Made by a program: the position numbers and the translations under genes. Shown in pieces: positions 23,718 to 33,324 of a stretch of 64,000 nucleotides of DNA. Origin of the DNA: Paenibacillus donghaensis (GTDB taxonomy: Bacteria; Bacillota; Bacilli; Paenibacillales; Paenibacillaceae); contig NZ_CP021780.1 in NCBI RefSeq assembly GCF_002192415.1, positions 8,432,001-8,496,000 of the forward strand, read 5' to 3'. The notes beneath the pieces are model-generated. The model saw nothing but the letters and a program-made list of their open reading frames with translations, had not been told where the DNA came from and searched no databases. The stretch's first letter is position 1. Each line of letters starts with the position of its first letter.

Positions 23718-24410
23718 ATGCAAGCCAGTATTCAACCCGTTTTTACATGGAGCCAGGAGCGTATCTTTGCAGGAGGAGCGCGTAATATAGCTCTGCTTGT
23801 CGAATGGAAAGGAATTACCCAGAATGAGCCTCAACGCAAGCAGAGCCGCAAGGTAGTGGCCCGTGAGATTGAGCTAAGAATTTGGCTGGAATCCCACGTC
23901 CGGCTGTCGGGATGCCACGGCTGTGAAATTGAGGCAGGAGAGGGGCGATCACTGCTCCTAAAGCTTGGTAAAATACATGCAGGACAACGCAAGTTTATCG
24001 GCTTTGAATTTATTCTCAGCCCTATGGCTGTCGGCAAACATGATGCGTTATGGCTGCAATGGCAATACAAGCAGCCTTCGGTGGAGCGGATTCGTGAGCT
24101 GCCCGTCCAAAAACTGGGTCTCGAATACACCCGCCACACCGACGTGCTCACAGTTTCTCACAGCTTCCATGTCGAGAAACATCTGGAGCTGTTGAAAACG
24201 GCCAAGGTGCTGGAGGAAGTGATGGTCCTGCAGAGCACAGGCCGGCAAACTTGTGCGTATGATAAGCTCCGTACCCAGGCCGACCAGTTGCTGCTGCTGG
24301 CTACACGAAGTGGTGATATGCAGTTGCTTAAAGAAGCGGAGACGCTATACAAACAGCTGGACAGTGTGCATAAAGCACACAGCAAAGCGGCGGGAGAGAA
24401 TGAGGTCTGA
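23718..24410 (+). CDS. Protein of unknown function
   Basis: A 230-residue soluble protein with no membrane segment or signal peptide. The first ~150 residues look beta-rich (FTWSQERIFAGGARNIALLVEW, LWLESHVRLSG-like strands) with a GCHGCE pair of cysteines. Residues ~155-225 are helical and charged. The N-terminal part resembles the C-terminal beta domain of some VWA-type proteins, but this is a weak impression. AGAAAGAGGTG lies upstream of the ATG. It is monocistronic, between a terminator and the WYL regulator. Confidence 0.65.
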   Translation: MQASIQPVFTWSQERIFAGGARNIALLVEWKGITQNEPQRKQSRKVVAREIELRIWLESHVRLSGCHGCEIEAGEGRSLLLKLGKIHAGQRKFIGFEFILSPMAVGKHDALWLQWQYKQPSVERIRELPVQKLGLEYTRHTDVLTVSHSFHVEKHLELLKTAKVLEEVMVLQSTGRQTCAYDKLRTQADQLLLLATRSGDMQLLKEAETLYKQLDSVHKAHSKAAGENEV

Positions 24411-24609
24411 AGCTTATACATAACATATTTCTTTCGCTTTTGTGAAGATGGACTGAGCGTTAATGTTATATATAAATGGGGTAATATAGTAAAATAGTTC
24501 TATTATATTATTTCTGATCTTGGTTAAGATTACCCGGATTATAGATATATATAACTAGTCTATTCTAAAATAATGGTTCTATTTTACCATGAATCAAGGG
24601 GAATTGAAT

Positions 24610-25575
24610 ATGACAGACCGATTAATTCGGCTGATGCGCATTATTACGCTGGTTCAAGCGAAGCCTGGAATTCTAGCGCGCGAGCTGGCAGAACGCTGCG
24701 GCAACAGCGAAAGAACGATATACCGGGATATGGATGCGCTGAGTGCAATGCATATCCCTATCACTCACCTGGGACACGGGAAAGGCTATGCTTTTATTGG
24801 GAATTTTGCGCTTTATCCGCTGGATTGGTCGGAGGAGGAAGCGGCTGGTTTTTCCCAGTTCGGCCATACGCTGAATGAGATCAGACCTCTGCTGCCAGCG
24901 GGATTCGAAGGGGCTTACGAAAAGGTAATGGCAGCAGATTATAAGTATAGGGCGGAGAGGGAAGAAACTATGGAGAGTGTGAGGAGGGAAACTGGATTTC
25001 CCTGGATTGAGCGAAGGGGCTCCCGTACTGAATTTAAGTATTTTTTAGCTGAAATTCTGGTTGCCGTCTATAAACAAAAAAGTATCCAGGCTGACTATAG
25101 CGAAAATGCCTCTATAGAAAAAAGTATTCAGATCGACCCTTATTGCCTGGTTCCGCTGGAAAATCGTTTTCATCTGATCGGTTACTGTCATCAATATAAA
25201 GGCATCCGCACTTTCCATCTGGGAGGGTTCTCCACTGTGAAGGTGTTGGGCCATACGTTCTCCAAGGCAAAGTTTGATCTGAAGCAGTTTATGGAGCAGA
25301 AGTGGTCACTGGATCAGGACAGTCTTCAACTGGAATTTAAAGTCAGATTCTCAGAACGGATGATGGAATGGATCAAGCAAGAGAATATGCTCATCAAGCC
25401 AAGCAAGGTGGACCGCCAGGGCCGTTATGTTTATTTCAAGGTTTCAGTAGAGCAAGATATAGAATTTGTGCGCTGGATCATGCGTTTTGAAGAGGAAGCA
25501 GTGATCATTGAGCCTGTACACTATCGGGAATTACTCAGAAATCAGCTGGAAAAGTGGCTGTCAATCTACAAATAG
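24610..25575 (+). CDS. HTH/WYL-domain transcriptional regulator
   Basis: A 321-residue regulator. Residues ~1-60 are a DeoR/HTH_11-type helix-turn-helix (LARELAERCGNSERTIYRDMDAL). Residues ~140-225 are a WYL domain (YCLVPLENRFHLIGYCHQYKGIRTFHL), and the rest is the C-terminal WCX extension. WYL proteins are ligand-sensing regulators. The ATG at 24610 follows AAGGGGAA and is preferred to the ATG at 24589. The upstream 200 bases are very AT-rich and contain palindromic ATGGT ... ACCAT at 24573. It may regulate the peptide transporter operon downstream, but this is only proximity. Confidence 0.85.
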   Translation: MTDRLIRLMRIITLVQAKPGILARELAERCGNSERTIYRDMDALSAMHIPITHLGHGKGYAFIGNFALYPLDWSEEEAAGFSQFGHTLNEIRPLLPAGFEGAYEKVMAADYKYRAEREETMESVRRETGFPWIERRGSRTEFKYFLAEILVAVYKQKSIQADYSENASIEKSIQIDPYCLVPLENRFHLIGYCHQYKGIRTFHLGGFSTVKVLGHTFSKAKFDLKQFMEQKWSLDQDSLQLEFKVRFSERMMEWIKQENMLIKPSKVDRQGRYVYFKVSVEQDIEFVRWIMRFEEEAVIIEPVHYRELLRNQLEKWLSIYK

Positions 25576-25820
25576 CGCAATTCTTCTACAAAACGGATGC
25601 TTTTATTCCAACAATTTCTATGGTGTTAGCTAAACATACAAATATTTCTTGTATACCCATGGTTTATATAGTAAGTTATACATTATATAACATATATATA
25701 GCTTTGCGAAAGAAATTCAACTCTTTTTATGTTAGGTTTGGGTTAACGAAGTTCTCTTTATGAGACTTTGTATTACATTATTGACCTTAGTTTAATTTTT
25801 AATGGAAAAGAGGGGTCGGC

Positions 25821-26810
25821 TTGATCCAGCCTATTCTGAAGATTGAGAATTTGCATACTCATTTTTTCAGTGACCGCGGCGAAATTCCTGCCGTAGACGG
25901 AGTGAATCTGTACATTAATCCAGGTGAGGTTCTGGGTGTGGTAGGGGAATCGGGCTGCGGCAAAAGCGTCACCTCGCTGTCCATCCTGGGGCTGGTTCCA
26001 AGCCCGCCGGGCCGGATCGTGGATGGGCGGATTCTGTTCAAGGGCAGGGATATCGTTCCGCTGAAGGAAAAGGAAATGCGCAAGATCCGTGGCGACTCCG
26101 TATCAATGATATTTCAGGAGCCGATGACCTCGCTGAATCCGCTGTTTACAGTAGGACAGCAGATTATGGAGACTGTGAGGCTACACCGCGGCCTCTCCAG
26201 AAAGGAAGCACGTGCGCATGCCATTGAGATGCTCGGCAAGGTGGGCATCCCCCGGCCGGAGGCGATCATTGATGAGTATCCCCATCAGCTGTCAGGCGGT
26301 ATGCGCCAGCGGGTGATGATTGCAATGTCCATCTCCTGCAGCCCGGAGCTGCTGATTGCGGATGAACCGACAACGGCACTGGATGTGACGATTCAGGCGC
26401 AGATTCTGGACCTGATCCGCAGGCTGAATGAAGAACAGGGCACCGCAGTTATGATGATTACCCATGATCTTGGAGTTGTAGCCGAGATGTGCCACCGCGT
26501 TGCCGTCATGTATGCCGGCAAGGTGGTAGAGGAAGGCAGCGTACGTGATATTTTCAAGAAACCGCTGCATCCGTATACCCGCGGGCTGATTCAATCCGTG
26601 CCCAGAATGGATGTGGAACTTGAACGGCTCTATTCGATTCCCGGGAATGTGCCGATTCTCAGCAATGAGCTGCAAGGCTGCCGCTTCGCTCCGCGTTGCT
26701 CGAGTGTTATGGAAATCTGCCATCGGTCGCTGCCCCAGCTAACCCTGCAAGAGGAGCAGCACAGCTGCAGATGCTGGCTGCACGACAGTGAACAGGAGGA
26801 TGCTGTATGA
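25821..26810 (+). CDS. Peptide ABC transporter ATP-binding protein (OppD/DppD type)
   Basis: A 329-residue ABC ATPase that energises peptide import. Walker A is GESGCGKS (residues ~42-49), the signature is [12 protein letters not shown], Walker B is [12 protein letters not shown]. The C-terminal oligopeptide extension ends with a Cys-rich GCRFAPRC ... C segment. The TTG start at 25821 follows AAAGAGGGG at good spacing. It overlaps the OppF-type gene by four bases (ATGA). The ~245 bases upstream are AT-rich, without a promoter I can fix with confidence. Confidence 0.92.
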   Translation: MIQPILKIENLHTHFFSDRGEIPAVDGVNLYINPGEVLGVVGESGCGKSVTSLSILGLVPSPPGRIVDGRILFKGRDIVPLKEKEMRKIRGDSVSMIFQEPMTSLNPLFTVGQQIMETVRLHRGLSRKEARAHAIEMLGKVGIPRPEAIIDEYPHQLSGGMRQRVMIAMSISCSPELLIADEPTTALDVTIQAQILDLIRRLNEEQGTAVMMITHDLGVVAEMCHRVAVMYAGKVVEEGSVRDIFKKPLHPYTRGLIQSVPRMDVELERLYSIPGNVPILSNELQGCRFAPRCSSVMEICHRSLPQLTLQEEQHSCRCWLHDSEQEDAV

Positions 26811-27778
26811 GTGAGAGTTTGCTCGAGGTTAAGAATCTCAAGAAGTATTACCCGATCACCAAGGGATTCTTCAACAGGGCACAGGGCTATGTCAAAGCGG
26901 TGGATGATATCTCATTCGCGGTGAAGCGCGGCGAAACCTTTGGACTGGTAGGGGAGAGCGGCTGCGGCAAGTCCACAACCGGCCGGGCGCTCCTGCGTCT
27001 GATCGAGCCGACGGCAGGCGAGGTCTGGTTCGAGGGACAGGAGATCACCAAGCTGTCGCTGGAACAGATGCGCAAGCAGCGCCGGGAGATGCAGATTGTA
27101 TTCCAGGACCCGTTCTCTTCGCTGGATCCGCGCAATACCGTGCAGCGGATTCTGGAAGAGCCGATGATCGTGCATGGCGTAGGGAATGCCAAGGAACGCC
27201 GGGCGGCAGTGGAAAGGCTGGCGGATGTTGTGTGTCTTGCCAAAGAGCATCTGCAGCGCTATCCGCACCAGTTCTCGGGCGGACAGCGCCAGCGGATCGG
27301 GATTGCCAGGGCGCTTGCCCTGCAGCCGAAGCTGATCATCGCCGATGAGCCGGTATCGGCGCTGGATGTATCCATCCAGTCACAGGTTGTGAACCTGATG
27401 CAGGATCTGCAGGTTGAGTTTGGTCTGACTTACATATTTATTGCGCATGATCTCAGTGTAGTGAAGCATATCTGTGACCGTGTAGCCGTGATGTACCTTG
27501 GCAGAATTGTTGAAATTACAGATAAGCGCAAGCTCTATGCACAGCCCAAACATCCGTATACCCAGGCACTGCTGTCGGCAGTGCCTGAGCCAGACCCGGA
27601 CGTCCGCAAGGAACGTGTGATTCTGCAGGGCGAGGTGCCAAGTCCGTCCAACGCGCCGGTTGGTTGTGCGTTTAACACCCGCTGTCCGCGCGTGATGGAT
27701 GTCTGCAGAAGCGTGCGGCCTCCTCTCTTGGAGACAGATCCCGGACATTTGACAGCCTGTCATTTATATGATGCTTAG
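26807..27778 (+). CDS. Peptide ABC transporter ATP-binding protein (OppF/DppF type)
   Basis: A 323-residue partner ATPase. Walker A is GESGCGKST, the signature is FSGGQRQRIGIARAL, Walker B is LIIADEPVSALD, and the C-terminal extension contains GCAFNTRCPRVMDVC. It forms the heterodimeric ATPase with the preceding OppD-type protein, and its start overlaps that gene's stop. A strong hairpin lies between it and the substrate-binding protein gene. Confidence 0.92.
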   Translation: MSESLLEVKNLKKYYPITKGFFNRAQGYVKAVDDISFAVKRGETFGLVGESGCGKSTTGRALLRLIEPTAGEVWFEGQEITKLSLEQMRKQRREMQIVFQDPFSSLDPRNTVQRILEEPMIVHGVGNAKERRAAVERLADVVCLAKEHLQRYPHQFSGGQRQRIGIARALALQPKLIIADEPVSALDVSIQSQVVNLMQDLQVEFGLTYIFIAHDLSVVKHICDRVAVMYLGRIVEITDKRKLYAQPKHPYTQALLSAVPEPDPDVRKERVILQGEVPSPSNAPVGCAFNTRCPRVMDVCRSVRPPLLETDPGHLTACHLYDA

Positions 27779-27816
27779 GCTGCGCTAGAAGCTTCATTTC
27801 TGCTATACAGGCCCCG

Positions 27817-27852
27817 GTTTATGGCTGCGCCTAGGCGCGGCTCCATATAAAC
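27817..27852 (+). promoter_or_regulatory. Intercistronic hairpin between ATPase and binding-protein genes
   Basis: GTTTATGG pairs with CCATATAAAC, and inside it GCGCC pairs with GGCGC across a two-base loop. No T-run follows. A stem here could stabilise or process the downstream mRNA so that the binding protein is made in excess, as is common in ABC operons. This role is inference. Confidence 0.5.
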
Positions 27853-27891
27853 GCTTTATTACTTTAAGTGAGAGAAGGGAGTTTTCAGGAG

Positions 27892-29562
27892 ATGAAGAAA
27901 TGGAGTAGTCTTGCACTTGCCGTAATGCTTAGCACAGCTTTTGCCCTGAGCGGCTGTGGGGGGAACAACAATGCGCCGACAGAAGGAAATGCCAGTACGC
28001 CGACTAATGCGGCTGCAACGGAAGCTCCTGAGAGTACAACTGCTGCAGAAACTGCGCAGGATACGTTGATACTGGGACGCGGCGGTGACTCTGCCTCGCT
28101 CGACCCGGCGATTGTAACGGATGGTGAATCCCTGAAGATTGCCCATCAGGTGTTCGATTCACTGCTGGAATACAAACCAGGCACTTCAGAAGTACAGGCA
28201 TCACTGGCGGACAGCTGGGAAGTTGCGCCTGACGGCCTTAGCTACACCTTCAAGCTGCATCCGGGTGTGAAGTTCCATGATGGGACGGATCTGGACGCGG
28301 AAGCGGTAGCCTTCAACTTCAACCGCTGGAGTGATCCGGCGACTGAATTCAAATTCGAAGGCGATTCCTTCGATTATTATGATTCCATGTTTGGACCGGA
28401 GGACAGCCGCGTAATTAAGGAAGTTAAAGCGGTTGATGCGACCACCGTCCAGTTCACCTTGAACCAGCCGCAGGCTCCATTCCTGCAGAATATTGCCATG
28501 ACTTCCTTTGGCATCGCCAGTCCGACGGCGATCAAGGAGAAGAAAGAGAACTTCAAGAATGAGCCGGTAGGAACAGGACCGTTCGTGTTCAAGGAATGGA
28601 AACGCAATGATTTCATCACACTGGACAAGAACGCCAGCTATTGGAAGGAAGGCCTTCCGAAGCTGAATAAAGTTATTGTTCGTTCCATCCCGGACAACTC
28701 GGCCCGGTTCAATGCGCTGCAGAACGGGGAGATCGACCTGATGGAGGATCTTAGTCCTGATGATCTGTCCACGCTGGAAGGCAATAGCGGGCTGCAAAAA
28801 ATTGAACGCCCGCCATTTAACGTTTCTTATCTGGGCTTCAACTTCAAAAAGAAGCCGTTCGACAATGTAAAGGTTAGACAGGCGCTGAACCATGCCGTCA
28901 ACAAACAAGCTATTATTGATGCATTTTTCTCCGGCCAGGCAACCGCTGCAGTCAATCCAATGCCGCCGTCACTGTGGGGCTTTAATGAAGGGATTGCCGA
29001 TTATGAATATGATCTGGAGAAGGCCAAGGCGCTGCTGGCCGAAGCCGGATATCCTGACGGTCTGCCGGAACCCGTAACCCTCTATGCCATGCCGGTACCA
29101 CGCCCTTACATGCCTGACGGCAAGAAGGTAGCGGAAGCCATTCAAGCCGATTGGGAGAAAATCGGTGTCAAAACCGTAATCGAATCTCCGGAATGGGCTA
29201 CCTATCTGGATGATACCAAAGCAGGCGAGAAGGATGACATCTACATGCTGGGCTGGACCGGGGATAACGGTGACCCGGATAACTTCCTCTATACGCTGCT
29301 GGACAAGGATGCGATTCCGAGCAATAACCGTACCTTCTATGTCAATGAGGAACTGCATACGCTGCTGATCGGCGCACAGAAGGAGACGGATCAGGCGAAA
29401 CGCTCTGACCTGTACAAGCAGGCTCAGGAGATCATCAAAGCCGATGCACCTTGGATTCCGCTGGTGCATACAACTCCGCTGCTTGCCGGCAAGGCGAACC
29501 TCAAAGGATTTGTTCCCGGACCTACAGGGACGGAATATTACAGTGAAGTTTATTTCGAATGA
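27892..29562 (+). CDS. Peptide-binding lipoprotein of ABC transporter (SBP family 5)
   Basis: A 556-residue extracellular lipoprotein. The signal peptide ends in FALSGC, a lipobox with lipidated Cys near residue 23, followed by a Thr/Ala-rich linker. The SBP_bac_5 domain starts near LILGRGGDSASLDPA and shows YTFKLHPGVKFHDGT and VRQALNHAVNKQAI, family hallmarks. It captures peptides (or a related solute such as nickel or glutathione; specificity is not readable). The ATG at 27892 is preferred over the GTG at 27868 because it begins the signal peptide directly. Confidence 0.9.
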   Translation: MKKWSSLALAVMLSTAFALSGCGGNNNAPTEGNASTPTNAAATEAPESTTAAETAQDTLILGRGGDSASLDPAIVTDGESLKIAHQVFDSLLEYKPGTSEVQASLADSWEVAPDGLSYTFKLHPGVKFHDGTDLDAEAVAFNFNRWSDPATEFKFEGDSFDYYDSMFGPEDSRVIKEVKAVDATTVQFTLNQPQAPFLQNIAMTSFGIASPTAIKEKKENFKNEPVGTGPFVFKEWKRNDFITLDKNASYWKEGLPKLNKVIVRSIPDNSARFNALQNGEIDLMEDLSPDDLSTLEGNSGLQKIERPPFNVSYLGFNFKKKPFDNVKVRQALNHAVNKQAIIDAFFSGQATAAVNPMPPSLWGFNEGIADYEYDLEKAKALLAEAGYPDGLPEPVTLYAMPVPRPYMPDGKKVAEAIQADWEKIGVKTVIESPEWATYLDDTKAGEKDDIYMLGWTGDNGDPDNFLYTLLDKDAIPSNNRTFYVNEELHTLLIGAQKETDQAKRSDLYKQAQEIIKADAPWIPLVHTTPLLAGKANLKGFVPGPTGTEYYSEVYFE

Positions 29563-29574
29563 AGGTGAGCTGAA

Positions 29575-30579
29575 TTGAACTCCTACCTATTAAAACGTGT
29601 GATGGTACTGATCCCGGTGCTGATTGGAATGACCATTATCGTGTTCTCCATTATCCATGCGATTCCGGGTGATCCGGCAGAAACGATTCTTGGCCAAAAA
29701 GCAACGGAGCAGTCCAAGCAGGCGCTGCGGGAGCAACTGGGTCTTGACCAGCCGTGGCTGCAGCAATACTTCAACTATATGGGCGATCTGCTGAAGGGCG
29801 ATTTCGGTACGTCTATCCGTACCAAAACGCCGATTGCCAAAGAAATAATGCCTTATCTTGCAGCTACGCTGGAGCTTACCGTGGCAAGCATGCTGTTTGC
29901 GACGGTGGTAGGAGTAAATGCGGGGATTCTAAGCGCCTGGCGGCAGAACTCGTGGTTCGATTATACCGCGATGATTATTGCGCTAGTCGGGGTGTCGATG
30001 CCTATTTTCTGGCTGGGTCTAATGGAACAGCTGATATTCTCGCTGAAGCTGCACTGGCTGCCTTCCATAGGAAGGATGGACCAGCGTAACCCGATAGAGA
30101 GCATTACGAATCTGTATGTGCTCGACAGCATGATCGCGGGACGCTGGGACCAGCTATGGATCGTTGTTAAACATCTCATTCTGCCAAGCATCGCGCTGGG
30201 GACCATCCCGATGGCGATTATCGCCCGGATGACCCGCTCCAGCATGCTGGAAGTGATGAGCTCCGATTATATCCGTACAGCCAAAGCCAAAGGCTTGTCT
30301 CAATTTTTTGTAGTCTACAAGCATGCGCTCAAGAACGCGCTGATTCCCGTGTTGACCGTGGTGGGCCTGCAGACTGGAGCCCTTCTTGGAGGAGCGGTGC
30401 TGACCGAGACGATTTTCGCCTGGCCCGGCGTGGGCAGATACATATTTGAGGCGATCAGCTCACGCGACTATCCGGTGATTCAGACAGGCATTCTGGTGAT
30501 CGCTTTTATCTTTGTGCTTATTAATCTGCTGGTGGATCTGCTGTATGCCGCTGTTGATCCACGCATCAATTACAAGTGA
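29575..30579 (+). CDS. Peptide ABC transporter permease (DppB/OppB type)
   Basis: A 334-residue permease with six membrane segments. It has the family N-terminus (LLKRVMVLIPVLIGMTIIVF), the DPAETILG and LGLDQPW motifs in the first periplasmic loop, and the EAA coupling loop YIRTAKAKGLSQFFVVYKHAL. The TTG start at 29575 follows AAGGTGAG. It lies 12 bases after the binding-protein gene and pairs with the next gene to form the channel. Confidence 0.92.
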   Translation: MNSYLLKRVMVLIPVLIGMTIIVFSIIHAIPGDPAETILGQKATEQSKQALREQLGLDQPWLQQYFNYMGDLLKGDFGTSIRTKTPIAKEIMPYLAATLELTVASMLFATVVGVNAGILSAWRQNSWFDYTAMIIALVGVSMPIFWLGLMEQLIFSLKLHWLPSIGRMDQRNPIESITNLYVLDSMIAGRWDQLWIVVKHLILPSIALGTIPMAIIARMTRSSMLEVMSSDYIRTAKAKGLSQFFVVYKHALKNALIPVLTVVGLQTGALLGGAVLTETIFAWPGVGRYIFEAISSRDYPVIQTGILVIAFIFVLINLLVDLLYAAVDPRINYK

Positions 30580-30590
30580 GGGGTGAACCT

Positions 30591-31481
30591 ATGGCACAGG
30601 CATCATTAAACGGGGCGCCTCCCATGCTTGCCGAGAAGGTCACCAGTCCCTGGCATGATGCGTGGAAGGCGTTCCGCAAGAACAAAACGGCCATGCTCGG
30701 ACTGTGTATTATTGTATTCTTTATTCTAATTGCTCTGCTGGCGCCGCTGATTGCACCGTATGGCTATAAGGAGCAGGTGCTGGTAGACCGGCTGAAAGCG
30801 CCGTCTGCGGCGCATTGGTTCGGTACGGATGATCTCGGCCGGGATCTGTTCACCCGGGTCCTGTACGGCGCGCGGATTTCACTGTGGGTAGGCTTCTTCT
30901 CCGTCATCGGCTCAATTATTACCGGTACTTTCCTGGGGGTGCTGGCCGGTTATTACGGCAAATGGCTCGATATGCTGATCTCCAGAGTGTTCGATATTCT
31001 GCTGGCGTTCCCGAGTATTCTGCTGGCCATTGCCATTGTAGCCATTCTGGGGCCATCGTTGCAGAATGCCCTCTACGCTATCGCTATCGTCAATATTCCC
31101 ACCTATGGCCGGCTGGTGCGTGCCAAGGTGCTGAGTCTGAAGTCCGAGGAGTATATCACGGCAGCAAGGGCAATCGGGATGAAGAACAGCCGGATTCTGC
31201 TGACCCATATTCTGCCCAACAGCCTTACGCCAATTATCGTGCAAGGTACGCTCGGGATAGCGACGGCGATTATTGAAGCGGCAGCATTGGGTTTTCTCGG
31301 ACTGGGGGCGCAGCCGCCTGACCCGGAATGGGGCAAAATGCTCTCCGATTCACGCCAGTTTATTCAAAAAGCACCCTGGACCGTTATTTTTCCGGGATTG
31401 TCGATCATGCTGACTGTACTTGGATTTAATCTGATGGGAGACGGCATGCGTGATGTGCTGGACCCGCGGATGAAGAATTAG
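30591..31481 (+). CDS. Peptide ABC transporter permease (DppC/OppC type)
   Basis: A 296-residue permease with the OppC_N segment (WKAFRKNKTAMLGLCIIVFF), the conserved HWFGTDDLGRDLFTRVLYG, and the EAA loop EYITAARAIGMKNSRILLTHI. The ATG at 30591 follows GAGGGGTGA; an in-frame GTG at 30576 overlaps the previous gene and is less likely. The last gene of the D-F-A-B-C ordered operon. Confidence 0.92.
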   Translation: MAQASLNGAPPMLAEKVTSPWHDAWKAFRKNKTAMLGLCIIVFFILIALLAPLIAPYGYKEQVLVDRLKAPSAAHWFGTDDLGRDLFTRVLYGARISLWVGFFSVIGSIITGTFLGVLAGYYGKWLDMLISRVFDILLAFPSILLAIAIVAILGPSLQNALYAIAIVNIPTYGRLVRAKVLSLKSEEYITAARAIGMKNSRILLTHILPNSLTPIIVQGTLGIATAIIEAAALGFLGLGAQPPDPEWGKMLSDSRQFIQKAPWTVIFPGLSIMLTVLGFNLMGDGMRDVLDPRMKN

Positions 31482-31495
31482 ACTTATATAAGCTG

Positions 31496-31530
31496 CCCTT
31501 ATGGTGAGTTGCTGCCTTAAGGGTTTTTTT
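31496..31530 (+). terminator. Probable terminator of the peptide transporter operon
   Basis: CCCTTA pairs with TAAGGG across a 16-base loop and is followed by seven T. The stem is short and the loop long, so strength is uncertain. Confidence 0.6.
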
Positions 31531-31567
31531 GTGTGCTATTCATATCTAATTATATATAAACATAACC

Positions 31568-31623
31568 AAACATATAGATAACTGGATATTATTATGCTAG
31601 AATAGCATCTAAACATATAGATA
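31568..31623 (+). promoter_or_regulatory. Candidate molybdate operator upstream of modA
   Basis: Two direct repeats AAACATATAGATA (31568-31580 and 31611-31623, 43 bases apart) flank a 15-base palindrome ATGCTAGAATAGCAT (31594-31608). The arrangement sits 21 bases before the modA start codon. Binding by the molybdate-type regulator encoded at 35126-36124 is a reasonable guess without direct evidence. Confidence 0.45.
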
Positions 31624-31644
31624 TATAAATGGGAGGAATGGAAA

Positions 31645-32427
31645 ATGTTAAAGAAATTGGCGATGACCATGCTGGCTGTAATGCTGTTTGCGGGGATATC
31701 TGCGGTACCTGAGGTTGAGGTGCAGGCTGCCGCGAAGAAGACGGAGATCGTGATATCGGCAGCAGCCAGCCTGCAGGATAGCTTGGACAAGATCGCCGTT
31801 CTCTATGAGAAGCAGCATCCGGGTATTGACCTGATATTCAACTACGGCGCTTCCGGCACCCTGCAGAAGCAGATCGAACAAGGGGCGCCAGCGGATCTGT
31901 TCTTCTCGGCTGGTGACAAGCAGATGAATGCCCTGGTGGAGGGAGGCCTGATCACCGATCATACCAAGCTGCTGAAGAACCAACTGGTGCTGGTTGTGCC
32001 GGCAGATTCGGCAGCCAAGCTTACGACGATTGCCCAGCTTGCCGACAGAACGTTTAAGCGGGTAGCCGTAGGGCAGCCTGAATCGGTACCGGCGGGCCAA
32101 TATGCACAGCAGGCGCTCACAGCCAAGAAACTCTGGGATCCTCTGCAGAGCAAGCTGGTTTTTGCCAAGGATGTACGCCAGGTGTTATCTTATGTAGAAA
32201 CAGGGAATGTGGATGCCGGCTTCGTCTATAAGACCGATGCGCTCACCTCCTCTAAAGTGAAAATCGCTTTGACGGTAGGCCCTCATGTGCATAAGGCAAT
32301 CAACTACCCGGTAGGGATTGTGAAGGGCAGCAAGAATGGGACGGCAGCCAAAGCCTTTTATAGCTATGTGCAGTCCAAAGCCGCCACGGACATCTTTACA
32401 AGCTATGGATTTAAGCTTCCACAATAA
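31645..32427 (+). CDS. modA: Molybdate ABC transporter substrate-binding protein
   Basis: A 260-residue exported binding protein. Residues 1-~30 form a signal peptide ending in VQAAA; no lipobox is seen. The mature part begins EIVISAAASLQDSLDKIA and has NYGASGTLQKQIEQGAPADLFFSA, the molybdate/tungstate-binding signature, and later GNVDAGFVYKTDA. GGGAGGA lies ahead of the ATG. It precedes modB by 29 bases. It resembles B. subtilis YvgL. Confidence 0.93.
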   Translation: MLKKLAMTMLAVMLFAGISAVPEVEVQAAAKKTEIVISAAASLQDSLDKIAVLYEKQHPGIDLIFNYGASGTLQKQIEQGAPADLFFSAGDKQMNALVEGGLITDHTKLLKNQLVLVVPADSAAKLTTIAQLADRTFKRVAVGQPESVPAGQYAQQALTAKKLWDPLQSKLVFAKDVRQVLSYVETGNVDAGFVYKTDALTSSKVKIALTVGPHVHKAINYPVGIVKGSKNGTAAKAFYSYVQSKAATDIFTSYGFKLPQ

Positions 32428-32456
32428 ACTAAACTCTGAACAAGCGGGGGCTGCAG

Positions 32457-33122
32457 ATGGAGTTGAACTGGAATGAATTTCTTGCCCCAGTCTGGCTTTC
32501 GCTCAAAATTTCGGTCATTACCAGCATCATTGTATTTATCCTGGCCTCCGCTGTGGCTAAGGCGATGGCAGGCAGGAGGTTCCCGGGACAAAGTCTGGTC
32601 GAGACTATCCTGCTGCTGCCGCTGGTACTGCCGCCTACGGTTGTAGGTTTCGTACTTCTGGTCATGCTGGGACGCCGGAGCTGGATTGGAAGATGGTATG
32701 AGCAGTGGACGGAGCAGACCATCCTGTTTACTTGGGGGGCTGCGGTGATTGCTGCAGTTGTAGTCGCCTTCCCGCTGGTATACCGGACAGTCAAAGCGGG
32801 ATTTGAGGGGGTCGAGAAGGACCTTGAGGATGCGGCGCGTGCCCAGGGCGCCAGTGAGCTGCAGGTGCTGCGTTATGTCACCCTGCCGCTGGCCGGCCGG
32901 TCGCTTGCCGCAGGGTATGTGCTTGGTTTCGCCAGAGGACTGGGCGAATTCGGCGCTACGATCATGGTGGCTGGAAATATTCCCGGACGCACGCAGACGG
33001 TGCCCACTGCGATCTATGTGGCCGTGGACGGCGGCAATATGACGCTGGCCTGGCTGTGGGTTTGTTCTATCATAGCCATTTCTGCGGCCATGCTGATGTT
33101 CGTCAACCGTCGCTGGACCTGA
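32457..33122 (+). CDS. modB: Molybdate ABC transporter permease
   Basis: A 221-residue permease with five membrane segments: PVWLSLKISVITSIIVF at the start, LLLPLVLPPTVVGFVLL, and the EAA loop EDAARAQGASELQVLRYVTLPL followed by GFARGLGEFGATIMVAGN, a molybdate/sulfate permease hallmark. The start follows GCGGGGGC, a moderate ribosome binding site. No modC ATPase gene follows; a terminator and then a sigma-factor operon come next. An ATPase must be encoded elsewhere or shared. Confidence 0.92.
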   Translation: MELNWNEFLAPVWLSLKISVITSIIVFILASAVAKAMAGRRFPGQSLVETILLLPLVLPPTVVGFVLLVMLGRRSWIGRWYEQWTEQTILFTWGAAVIAAVVVAFPLVYRTVKAGFEGVEKDLEDAARAQGASELQVLRYVTLPLAGRSLAAGYVLGFARGLGEFGATIMVAGNIPGRTQTVPTAIYVAVDGGNMTLAWLWVCSIIAISAAMLMFVNRRWT

Positions 33123-33167
33123 GCAGACCATCACATCATTTAATAACTGGATAACTAATGACTGAAT

Positions 33168-33204
33168 AACGGATTTCAACAGCTGCTGTTGAGGTCCGTT
33201 TTTC
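33168..33204 (+). terminator. Terminator of modAB
   Basis: ACGGA and CAACAGC pair with GCTGTTG and TCCGT, followed by five T. Confidence 0.85.
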
Positions 33205-33324
33205 TGTGTGCGGATCGCTATATACAGGATGAAACAAACTGCTCCATACTTATTTTGTGAAATTTCGAACAAAGTGGGCGCAGTTTCGTAATGTCGGGTG
33301 GAAGGGAAAGGGCGGGCGGAGAAG

